A stretch of DNA of 5,090 nt from contig JAPZAN010000270.1 of assembly GCA_027460605.1 (NCBI GenBank), forward strand, positions 1-5,090. The letters are read 5' to 3'. Of the stretch, positions 1 through 5,090 are shown piece after piece. The stretch is from Candidatus Methanoperedens sp. Lineage in GTDB: Archaea; Halobacteriota; Methanosarcinia; Methanosarcinales; Methanoperedenaceae. A model generated the notes under the pieces. The model worked only from the letters and a program-made list of their open reading frames with translations. It made no database searches and was not told the DNA's origin. Within the stretch, counting starts at the first letter, position 1. The number at the start of each line of letters is the position of its first letter. Both the position numbers and the translations under genes were made by a program.

Positions 1-26
1 GATACGATTGTAAGTTGCTTTGTCAT
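1..26 (-). CDS. Start of a gene running off the left edge (partial)
   Basis: An ATG at 26-24 on the minus strand opens a frame reading MTKQLTIV before the window ends. A ribosome binding site GGTGA lies just upstream (about 31-35), 5 bases before the ATG, and it overlaps the stop codon of the DsrE-like gene at 37-35. This tight stop/SD/start arrangement is what makes the start credible despite the very short visible length, and it implies one operon with the upstream gene. The beta-strand-like opening resembles the start of many DsrE/DsrF family proteins. A second DsrE/F/H-type subunit would fit the context, but eight residues do not identify a family, so that is only a guess. Confidence 0.6.
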
Positions 27-34
27 ATTATCAC

Positions 35-358
35 CTAAAACCACACGACTCTGTCATAATCCATGATGAAATCAAGCAGTGTGCCTATTTCTTTTATCTC
101 TACCGAGCCTGTCAGTTTATTTGTAAGCGACCTTGAAAGGACCGCTTTATCGTCGGCGTATATCTTTATGCCTTTTTTATTCGCGGCTGCAAGTTTGTTC
201 CCGAATTCCGATTTTCTCGCTGCGGTCACGCCGTCTTCAATAAGATATAACGTGACATCGTTTCCTTTTTCTTTTGCATCAAGCCCGATATCCAGTACAA
301 GGTCGGGCGTTTCTGTGGTGTATGGGTCTTTTGAAAGGACCATTAACAAGTTTGTCAT
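35..358 (-). CDS. DsrE-like small protein lacking cysteine
   Basis: A complete 107-aa cytoplasmic protein with no signal peptide or membrane segment. The ATG at 358-356 is preceded by AGAGGT (about 364-369), 5 to 6 bases upstream, which supports this start. The opening strand (MTNLLMVLSKDP) is followed by a helix near residues 18-32, then the strand VTLYLIEDGV (about 35-44), GIKIYADD (63-70) and the C-terminal end DYDRVVWF. This order fits the alpha/beta DsrE/DsrF/TusB-D fold, whose well-known members relay sulfur as a cysteine persulfide. No cysteine occurs anywhere in this protein. The position after the GIKIY strand, where sulfur carriers usually have one, reads ADDKAVLSRSL. It is therefore more likely a structural or regulatory homologue than a sulfur carrier. 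It is the first gene of a minus-strand operon that continues past the left edge. The family call is from fold pattern and memory, moderately sure. Confidence 0.75.
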   Translation of the reverse strand: MTNLLMVLSKDPYTTETPDLVLDIGLDAKEKGNDVTLYLIEDGVTAARKSEFGNKLAAANKKGIKIYADDKAVLSRSLTNKLTGSVEIKEIGTLLDFIMDYDRVVWF

Positions 359-472
359 TTTATTACCTCTGTTCTTTTGTCAGGATTGAATCAATAATTA
401 TTAATTGAGTTTAAATGTTTCGATATAGGCAATATTAATAAGCAATGCAAGCCATTTCGCACGAACTACCAA
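359..472. promoter_or_regulatory. Divergent spacer between the DsrE-like gene and tRNA-Ser
   Basis: This 114-bp AT-rich spacer must hold the promoters of two divergent units. On the minus strand, TTTAAA-type sequence around 408-417 and TATATC around 422-427 (read in reverse) are possible TATA boxes for the DsrE-like gene. On the plus strand, AATATTAATA at 431-440 lies about 33-42 bases before the mature tRNA end, a plausible place for the TATA box of the tRNA. None is a clean match to the archaeal box A consensus, so the exact sites are uncertain. No gene is seen here. Confidence 0.35.
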
Positions 473-557
473 GCCGAGGTAGCCCAGCGGCCTACGGCGC
501 CGGTCTTGAAAACCGGTTGTGCTACGCACAGCGGGAGTTCAAATCTCCCCCTCGGCG
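473..557 (+). tRNA. tRNA-Ser (anticodon UGA)
   Basis: The full cloverleaf folds by eye. The acceptor stem GCCGAGG (473-479) pairs with CCTCGGC (550-556), with G557 as discriminator. The D arm starts at 482 with GCC pairing GGC. The anticodon stem CCGGT (500-504) pairs with ACCGG (512-516) around the loop CTTGAAA, giving anticodon TGA at 507-509, which reads UCA and, by wobble, other UCN serine codons. The long variable arm typical of serine tRNAs is present: TGTGC (518-522) pairs with GCACA (526-530). The T arm GGGAG (533-537) and CTCCC (545-549) encloses TTCAAAT. All stems are perfectly paired and there is no intron. The genome encodes CC but not CCA after the discriminator (558-560 are CCT), so the tail must be completed by CCA-adding enzyme. 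Confidence 0.97.
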
Positions 558-568
558 CCTTATTTAAT

Positions 569-1138
569 CTATAAAATTATCCATATCCCCGCGATTGTTG
601 CGCTCGTTCCCAGTATCAGAGTGCGGTTAATCTTTTCTTTTAACATGAAAAGCGCAAGAATACTTGAGAGAAATGGCGTTAGTGCCCCAAGACTTGTGGC
701 TTTTGCTGCGCCTATTGATTTTATGCTCATGAAGAAAAAGTAACTTCCAAAACCCATGCCTGCTATCCCGCCAAGCCCGAGCAATATGTAGGCTTCTTTC
801 CTGAACTTGAAAATCGCTTTCGGATGGTTATTCATGGAATAGGCGATGTACAACAGTGCAAGGGGTATGGGCATGCTGATAAGCGCAGACTGGAATGCAT
901 CCACATCCTTCAAGCCGGTCTTTGTTGCCACGATGGAAAAGGCATATAAGAAAGCCGCAAGTGCTGCCATAGAAACGCCAAACTTGATATTTCTCTCACT
1001 TCCCGAATTCCTTCCCCTGCTCAATATCCATATCCCGGTGATTATCAATATTGTACCGGCAATCACCTTTCCGCTTATTTTTTCATCCAGAAGCAGGGCG
1101 CTTAAGAGAATGGTAATCAGCGGGAAAGTGAAATCCTT
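569..1138 (-). pseudogene. EamA/DMT-family permease, C-terminal part of a frame-broken gene
   Basis: Reading from about 1138 down to the TAG at 571-569, this frame encodes the end of the first EamA repeat and all of the second. It opens with the hydrophobic segment FTFPLITILLSALLLDEKI, followed by VIAGTILIITGIWIL. The second repeat starts near KFGVSMAALAAFLYAFSIV, has several further membrane segments, and ends with the family-typical block PFLSSILALFMLKEKI and a last helix AGIWIIL. In this frame a TGA at 1141-1139 lies directly upstream, and no good start exists, only an internal GTG at 1066-1064 inside a conserved helix, so this is not a separate gene. The first half of the same permease lies immediately upstream in another frame. 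The family (drug/metabolite transporter superfamily) exports or imports small metabolites across the membrane; the substrate cannot be read from sequence. The gene converges with tRNA-Ser, 11 bases apart. Confidence 0.8.
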
Positions 1139-1388
1139 TCATATATGCAGCTCCCCCGAGAATAAGCCTTAGCAGCCCTCCGAGGTTCAGGAATAAAAAA
1201 CCACCAAACGCGAAGGAGAACTGCCCGCCTCTTATTATCAAAAAAAGTACCAACAGAAAAAGCATGGCGAAAAAAGTGCGAATCAACACCGCGGGAACCG
1301 CCCCTATGCCTATGCCTTTTTTATAGAACACGGCTGCTATTGACCAGCAGAAAGCGGCAGCCAGTGCATATATCTCACCTGCTATCAT
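1083..1388 (-). pseudogene. EamA/DMT-family permease, N-terminal part of a frame-broken gene
   Basis: The probable start is the ATG at 1388-1386. The frame is open as far as a GTG at 1442 and also has an ATG at 1412, but the family pattern starts with MIAGEIYALAAAFCWSIAAV, and no SD favours any of the three. The opening helix, the KKGIGIGAVPAVLIRT turn, a second helix (AMLFLLVLFLIIRGG) and a third (FLFLNLGGLLRLILGGAAYMKG) match the first EamA repeat. After AAYMKG, near 1135, the frame leaves the family pattern and reads a low-quality tail ending at 1083. The proper continuation is found one base out of phase. Together the two parts give about 274 residues, slightly short of the usual 290-300. 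The gene is divergent from cdhD. Confidence 0.75.
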
Positions 1389-1477
1389 GCTGGATAAAAA
1401 AGTGCATGTCATATTATTAGTTATCGGACTGTGAAAGTGCACTTAGTTCCTTATGCCCCAAAATCCATACAAATCCC

Positions 1478-1516
1478 GAATATAAAAATATATATGTAGC
1501 AAGTCCTATCTTGGAC
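1478..1516 (+). promoter_or_regulatory. Promoter region of cdhDE with a small inverted repeat
   Basis: A strongly AT-rich stretch AATATAAAAATATATATG (1479-1496) is the best archaeal TATA-like box in the spacer upstream of cdhD. Transcription would be expected to start about 25 bases downstream, near 1510-1520, leaving a short leader before the ATG at 1545. Around that expected start lies a short inverted repeat GTCC (1503-1506) and GGAC (1513-1516) with a 6-base gap, a possible operator, though four-base arms can arise by chance. The box position is inferred from consensus and spacing. Confidence 0.55.
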
Positions 1517-1544
1517 GATTAATAGTGCTAAATGGGATGTAATA

Positions 1545-2834
1545 ATGACGAAAAAGATTAAACTCTCGGAGCTTGGAAGCCTGTTCGGGGGCATTGATGT
1601 CCAGGCACTTGAAGGTGTAAAGATAGAAGGTGATGTGGAGATAGACCTTGGACAACTTGGAATGAACCCGCAGATGGCTTATGCACTGGGACATGAGACA
1701 GCCCAGCTTGCTCTTCACTTGATGAATATTTCCAGGATTCTGGGTTATCCCGTTGACCAGATGCTCGGCGCGGCACCTGCAAAGCCTGCAAGGCTTAGCA
1801 AGTTGATTGAATCCAGATTCAGCGTGGGCAAAATTGAGGAATGGAAAACCCCGATACAGGAGGTCGTGCTCGGGGCAACTTCATCCGATGGCGGAACGAG
1901 AAAAAGCACAATAACGCTCGGCGGGGAGACAGCCCTTCCGTATTATTTTGATGGCCCGATGCCTCACCGCAATCACATAACCATGGACGTTTTTGATATG
2001 CCCATAAATATGGCAAAAGCGGTCAAATCAAACTACGAGGATGTCATCAACAGCCCCGCAGAATGGGCAAAGAAAGTAGTCCGCGACTTCGGGGCTGATA
2101 TGGTTACGATTCATCTCATAAGCACAGACCCGAATATCAAGGACACTTCACCTGCCGAGGCTGCAAAAACGGTGGAAGAAGTCCTACAGGCTGTTGATGT
2201 GCCCATTGTCATCGGCGGCTCGGGAAATCCGGAAAAAGACCCTGCGGTGCTGGAGAAAGCCGCAGAAGTCGCCGAGGGCGAGCGGTGCCTACTCGCCTCA
2301 GCCAGCCTGAACCTTGATTATGCACGCATTGCGGAAGCCGCCAAGAAACATAATCACGTTGTGCTTTCGTGGACGCAGCTTGAGATTAATGCGCAAAAAG
2401 AATTGAACCGCAAACTTATGAAACAGTGCGGTGTAGCCCGCGAAAATATCATTATGGACCCGACCACAGCAGCCCTGGGATACGGGCTTGATTACGCTTA
2501 CACGAATATGGAAAGAATAAGACTGGCAGGATTGTCTGGGGATATGGAACTCAATTTCCCGATGTCCAGCGGCACCACCAATGCATGGGGGGCGCGCGAA
2601 GCCTGGATGGTTTCCTCGCCGCTAAAGGAAGATTCGGATTGGGGACCGCGCGAGTACAGGGGCCCGATATGGGAGATTATCACGGGACTGACATTATCGC
2701 TTGCAGGGAATGACCTTTTCATGATGATGCACCCAACCGCTGTCCAGGTGCTAAAGGAGATAACACAGACGCTTTACGGCGGAAAGGAAAGCGAACCGGT
2801 GAATATCGATAACTGGGTAGCGGCGGTGATATAA
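1545..2834 (+). CDS. cdhD: Acetyl-CoA decarbonylase/synthase delta subunit
   Basis: CdhD is the small subunit of the corrinoid iron-sulfur protein of the archaeal ACDS (CODH/ACS) complex. With CdhE it carries the cobamide that passes the methyl group between tetrahydromethanopterin or tetrahydrosarcinapterin and the acetyl-CoA-forming A cluster. The 429-aa length agrees with the roughly 430-440 aa of Methanosarcina homologues. The opening MTKKIKLSELGSLFGGIDV with ALEGVKIEGD matches the family start, fixing the ATG at 1545; the SD is weak (GGGATG at 1534-1539). Conserved TIM-barrel blocks are visible: LPYYFDGPMPHRN (131-143), TIHLISTDP (188-196), VIGGSGNPEKDP (222-233), CLLASASLNLDY (248-259), MDPTTAALGYGLDYAYTNME (304-323) and FPMSSGTTNAWGARE (338-352). 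No frame break is seen. It overlaps cdhE by one base. The cdhA, cdhB and cdhC genes are not adjacent. Recognition is by close match to remembered methanogen sequences and is very secure. Confidence 0.97.
   Translation: MTKKIKLSELGSLFGGIDVQALEGVKIEGDVEIDLGQLGMNPQMAYALGHETAQLALHLMNISRILGYPVDQMLGAAPAKPARLSKLIESRFSVGKIEEWKTPIQEVVLGATSSDGGTRKSTITLGGETALPYYFDGPMPHRNHITMDVFDMPINMAKAVKSNYEDVINSPAEWAKKVVRDFGADMVTIHLISTDPNIKDTSPAEAAKTVEEVLQAVDVPIVIGGSGNPEKDPAVLEKAAEVAEGERCLLASASLNLDYARIAEAAKKHNHVVLSWTQLEINAQKELNRKLMKQCGVARENIIMDPTTAALGYGLDYAYTNMERIRLAGLSGDMELNFPMSSGTTNAWGAREAWMVSSPLKEDSDWGPREYRGPIWEIITGLTLSLAGNDLFMMMHPTAVQVLKEITQTLYGGKESEPVNIDNWVAAVI
2825..2830 (+). promoter_or_regulatory. Ribosome binding site of cdhE inside the end of cdhD
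   Basis: GGTGAT, matching the archaeal SD, lies in the last codons of cdhD. It is 3 bases before the cdhE ATG, which itself shares one base with the cdhD stop in TAATG (2832-2836). The arrangement suggests that translation of the two subunits is coupled, fitting their equal stoichiometry in the delta-gamma heterodimer. Confidence 0.7.
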
Positions 2835-4243
2835 TGAAATTGAACAGCCCGCTTCAGGTCTATAAGTACCTGCCCCAGATAAACTGCGCAGAATGCGGGG
2901 ATGCAACGTGCATGGCTTTTGCAGCCCATCTCATTGACAGGTCAAAAAAGCTCGATGACTGCCCGCCCATACTTAAAGACGAGTACAAGAAAAAATATAC
3001 AGAATTGCAGACGCTCCTTGCGCCGGAAATCAGGGAAATCACGATAGGTACAGGGGAGCATGCAAGGAGAATAGGCGGGGACGATGTTCTTTATCGACAC
3101 CAATTGACCTTTTTCGACCCTACTGCGTTTGCCTATGACGTATGGGACACGATGCCTGAAGCAGAACTCGTAGAGAGGATAAATAAGATTACGAACTTTC
3201 GGAAATTCTATGTCGGGAAATTCCTGAGAGTGGACATGGTAGCAGTGCGGTGCGTTTCAGGCGATGCCCTGAAATTCGCCGGCGCTGTAAAGAAAGCAAG
3301 CGAAACCACAAAACTTCCCCTGATACTCTGTTCATTTGACCCTGCTGCGTTAAAAGCTGCGCTTGAAGTTGTCAAAGATAAAAATCCCCTGATATACGCG
3401 GCAACGGAAAAGAACTGGGGCGAAGTTGCAGAACTGGCTTTGAATTATAAAGTGCCGGTTGTATTGTTTTCACCAGACCTTGATAAGCTAAAATCCCTTG
3501 CTCTCACGTTCAGGGAAATGGGTATAAAAGACCTTGTGCTTGACCCGGGCACATATCCCCAGGGAAAGAAGCTTAAAGAAACGTTTGAGAGATTCATAAT
3601 GCTTCGGCGTGCAGGGATAAAAGAAGGGCAAAAGGATATAGCGTATCCGATTATGGCAGTTCCGCTCAATGCATGGCTTGTCTATAAGGATGCAGTCACC
3701 GCTTCCTACTGGGAAACGGTGCTATCTTCGGTTTTCACTGTGAGGTACGGAGATATAATGATTCTTCACAGCCTTGAACCGTATGCGATGCTTCCTGAAG
3801 TGCACATTCGTGATACCATTTATACCGACCCGCGAACCCCGGTGAAAGTAGCGCCGGGGGTGAACGAGGTAGGTTCTCCAACAAAAGATTCACCTGTGAT
3901 AGTCACAACCAATTTCGCTCTAACATATTATACGGTGGAAAGTGACCTTTCATCCAATAAGATAAATTGCTATCTTGCGGCAGTGGATACCGACGGGATA
4001 GGAGTGGAAGCGGCAGTTGCAGGCGGACAGCTTACGGCAGCCAAGATAAAAGATACTTTCCAGAAAGCGAATTTTGATTTCAAGGATAAGACATCCCATG
4101 GCACACTTATTTTGCCCGGTCTTGCAGCAAGGCTGCAGGGCGATGTGGAAGATGTGACAGGACTTCGTGTGATGATAGGCCCACCGGACTCGGGACGCAT
4201 TCCCGGGTGGATGGAGAAAAATTGGCCTCCTAAACCGAAATAA
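2834..4243 (+). CDS. cdhE: Acetyl-CoA decarbonylase/synthase gamma subunit (corrinoid iron-sulfur protein)
   Basis: CdhE is the large subunit of the corrinoid iron-sulfur protein, partner of CdhD, and accepts and donates the methyl group on its cobamide. The 469-aa length matches methanogen CdhE (about 468). The N-terminal iron-sulfur domain has the expected cysteine pattern C18-x2-C21-x4-C26-x16-C43, which binds the low-potential [4Fe-4S] cluster that reactivates the cobalt. A barrel domain follows, with IGGDDVLYRHQLTFFDPT (about 80-97), LVLDPGTYPQGK (about 233-244) and the ASYWETV block (near 290). The C-terminal corrinoid-binding domain has TNFALTYYTVESDLSSN, VDTDGIGVEAAVAGGQLTA, LPGLAARLQGDVED and the family end SGRIPGWMEKNWPPK. 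The start is set by the cdhD overlap and the SD. The gene is intact and co-transcribed with cdhD. The direction of carbon flow (acetyl-CoA synthesis or cleavage) cannot be told from this gene. Confidence 0.97.
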   Translation: MKLNSPLQVYKYLPQINCAECGDATCMAFAAHLIDRSKKLDDCPPILKDEYKKKYTELQTLLAPEIREITIGTGEHARRIGGDDVLYRHQLTFFDPTAFAYDVWDTMPEAELVERINKITNFRKFYVGKFLRVDMVAVRCVSGDALKFAGAVKKASETTKLPLILCSFDPAALKAALEVVKDKNPLIYAATEKNWGEVAELALNYKVPVVLFSPDLDKLKSLALTFREMGIKDLVLDPGTYPQGKKLKETFERFIMLRRAGIKEGQKDIAYPIMAVPLNAWLVYKDAVTASYWETVLSSVFTVRYGDIMILHSLEPYAMLPEVHIRDTIYTDPRTPVKVAPGVNEVGSPTKDSPVIVTTNFALTYYTVESDLSSNKINCYLAAVDTDGIGVEAAVAGGQLTAAKIKDTFQKANFDFKDKTSHGTLILPGLAARLQGDVEDVTGLRVMIGPPDSGRIPGWMEKNWPPKPK

Positions 4244-4281
4244 AAAAGTTCATGATTATTCTTTACACACCTTCTTATCAA
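4244..4281 (+). terminator. Possible pyrimidine-rich terminator after cdhE
   Basis: After the cdhE stop the coding strand becomes T- and C-rich (TTATTCTTT at about 4256-4264, then CCTTCTTATC at 4270-4279). Archaeal transcription often ends at such T-rich stretches without a hairpin. No convincing stem-loop is present, so this is a weak call resting on composition and on the new promoter just downstream. Confidence 0.3.
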
Positions 4282-4283
4282 TA

Positions 4284-4298
4284 ATATCTATATACTTA
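4284..4298 (+). promoter_or_regulatory. TATA-like promoter box of ftsZ
   Basis: The AT-rich run containing CTATATACTTA (4288-4298) resembles the archaeal TATA box. A start about 25 bases downstream, near 4318, would give a leader of some 30 bases that includes the strong SD. Its presence suggests that ftsZ is transcribed separately from cdhDE, although read-through cannot be excluded. The position is inferred from consensus and spacing. Confidence 0.5.
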
Positions 4299-4331
4299 AA
4301 AGATGTAAATATAGTAGCCACAATTTTAGTC

Positions 4332-4339
4332 AAAGGAGG
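4332..4339 (+). promoter_or_regulatory. Strong Shine-Dalgarno of ftsZ
   Basis: AAAGGAGG, with the core GGAGG at 4335-4339, lies 7 bases before the ATG at 4347. It is the strongest ribosome binding site in the window and fixes the ftsZ start. Confidence 0.8.
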
Positions 4340-4346
4340 CTATTAT

Positions 4347-4985
4347 ATGGTTAATGAAAAGTTAGCAGAGCTTGTAAAAATGGCAAAACCATCTGTGGCC
4401 GTAGTCGGGCTTGGTGGTGCAGGATGCAATATTACGACTTGGATAGCAGAAAAAGGAATGGCAGGCGGAAGGATAATCGCGGCTAATACTGATGTGAATC
4501 ACCTGAGTACAATGAGTAAGGCTGATAAGCTGATATTACTCGGTGAGAAATTATGCAAGGGGCATGGGTGCGGTGGATATCCAGAAATGGGTGCCCAGGC
4601 AACCAAAGAAAATCTTGCAGAGATAAAAGCTGAATTAGAGGGAACAAACCTCGTTTTCCTTGTAGCCGGGTTAGGCGGAGGAACTGGTACGGGAGCAATA
4701 CCTGTTGTAGCGGAAGTTACAAGAGGCATCGGCTCGCTTACTATTGCCTGCGTCACGATTCCATTCAAGATTGAGCAGTTCAGGAGAGAAAAAGCAAGAG
4801 AGGCCATAAAGGCTCTTTCAGAGAGTTGCGACTCGACAATCGTTATCGATAACTCAAAGTTAAGAGAAGTAGCCGGCAATCTCCCGCTGAAAGAGGCGCT
4901 TGCTGTTGCAAATGCCCTGGTTGGCGCGTTCGTCAAGAACATTACCGAAACAATCACCCAGCCAAGCTTGATCAACCTTGACTAA
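4347..4985 (+). CDS. ftsZ: Cell division protein FtsZ (FtsZ2 type), prematurely ended
   Basis: FtsZ is the tubulin-like GTPase that polymerises at the division site. This frame gives 212 residues against roughly 360-380 for archaeal FtsZ, and holds an essentially complete GTPase domain. It shows VAVVGLGGAGCN (17-28), the AANTD block (45-49), the tubulin signature GGGTGTG (110-116), and the T7 (synergy) loop region ending ITQPSLINLD (203-212). That last block, with VIDNSKLREV, matches euryarchaeal FtsZ2 better than FtsZ1 as I remember them. The frame stops at the TAA at 4983-4985, directly after NLD. The second aspartate of the T7 loop (normally NLDYAD) and the whole first part of the C-terminal domain are missing. 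Such a product could bind GTP but should not support normal subunit-to-subunit hydrolysis. A cysteine pair C70-x4-C75 sits in KLCKGHGCGG, where related proteins usually have GAGG. The start is set by the perfect SD. Confidence 0.88.
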   Translation: MVNEKLAELVKMAKPSVAVVGLGGAGCNITTWIAEKGMAGGRIIAANTDVNHLSTMSKADKLILLGEKLCKGHGCGGYPEMGAQATKENLAEIKAELEGTNLVFLVAGLGGGTGTGAIPVVAEVTRGIGSLTIACVTIPFKIEQFRREKAREAIKALSESCDSTIVIDNSKLREVAGNLPLKEALAVANALVGAFVKNITETITQPSLINLD

Positions 4986-5089
4986 AGAGAGTTATCTGGG
5001 GAGCAAAAGTCGATGACCAGCTCACAGGCAGAGTACGTGTAATGGCAGTCTTGACAGGTGTCAAGAGCCCATTCATGGAAGGCCAGTAA
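4985..5089 (+). pseudogene. ftsZ: Detached C-terminal end of ftsZ in another frame
   Basis: From 4985 a different frame reads KRVIWGAKVDDQLTGRVRVM and then AVLTGVKSPFMEGQ, ending at the TAA at 5087-5089. This is the well-known final strand pair of archaeal FtsZ (VIWGA...VRVMAIMTGVQSP in haloarchaeal FtsZ2, from memory). It has no start codon or SD of its own near its beginning and touches the premature stop of the upstream part, so it is the 3' end of the same gene. Between the two pieces about 80 residues of the C-terminal domain are absent, including the YADV, GGVA and DPEA-type blocks. The clean conservation up to the natural stop argues for a recent event or an assembly error. Confidence 0.85.
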
Positions 5090-5090
5090 G

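Noticed and set aside
63..389. A 108-codon plus-strand frame over the DsrE-like gene
   Set aside because: It is antisense to a protein with a good SD and a recognisable pattern; its phenylalanine/serine-rich translation is typical of a shadow frame.
519..743. A plus-strand frame starting inside the tRNA
   Set aside because: It starts within the variable arm of tRNA-Ser and continues antisense to the permease; there is no independent coding evidence.
846..1172. A 108-codon plus-strand frame over the permease
   Set aside because: It is antisense to clear EamA transmembrane segments and crosses the frame break without any family resemblance.
1506..1718. A minus-strand frame covering the cdhD promoter and start
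   Set aside because: It overlaps the conserved N-terminus of CdhD and has no SD or family resemblance.
4499..4975. A 158-codon open frame on the minus strand opposite ftsZ
   Set aside because: It lies wholly opposite a frame with clear FtsZ motifs, has no SD and reads as serine/alanine-rich shadow sequence with no recognisable fold.
1..5090. CRISPR array, insertion sequence or phage genes as a cause of the broken genes
   Set aside because: No regularly spaced repeats, no terminal inverted repeats or target-site duplications, and no transposase or integrase coding were seen; both breaks are losses, not insertions.

Overview
The window looks like a chromosomal piece of a euryarchaeon, most likely of the Methanosarcinales / ANME-2 type. 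The evidence is two complete genes for the corrinoid iron-sulfur component of the archaeal acetyl-CoA decarbonylase/synthase (ACDS, also called CODH/ACS), an FtsZ of the archaeal FtsZ2 type, AT-rich TATA-like boxes upstream of genes, and Shine-Dalgarno (SD) sequences of the GGAGG/GGTGA type. The assignment to a group is inference from remembered family sequences; no search was run.

Layout. On the minus strand at the left edge lie the first codons of a gene that leaves the window (26 to 1), and just upstream of it a complete 107-aa DsrE-like protein (358 to 35). A 114-bp divergent spacer separates this pair from a plus-strand tRNA-Ser(UGA) (473-557). The tRNA converges with an EamA/DMT-type permease gene on the minus strand (1388 to 569) that is broken near 1130-1140. 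A divergent spacer of about 150 bp carries the promoter for cdhD (1545-2834) and cdhE (2834-4243), which overlap by one base. After 103 bp with its own TATA box and a strong SD comes ftsZ (from 4347). Its reading frame stops at 4985, and its true C-terminal end is found in another frame up to 5089.

Function. CdhD and CdhE form the delta-gamma corrinoid iron-sulfur protein that moves methyl groups between tetrahydro(methano/sarcina)pterin and the acetyl-CoA-forming centre. Here they form a two-gene unit with no cdhA, cdhB or cdhC beside them in the visible sequence. FtsZ would be the division-ring GTPase.

No obviously new system is visible. What deserves attention is that the genes on both sides of the intact cdhDE pair are broken in a similar way. 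In each, an internal piece is missing (about 38 nt in the permease, about 240 nt in ftsZ) and the frame changes at the junction, while the rest of each gene is well conserved. This could be recent gene decay or an assembly fault. The other item of note is that the DsrE-like protein has no cysteine at all, so it cannot carry persulfide in the usual way.
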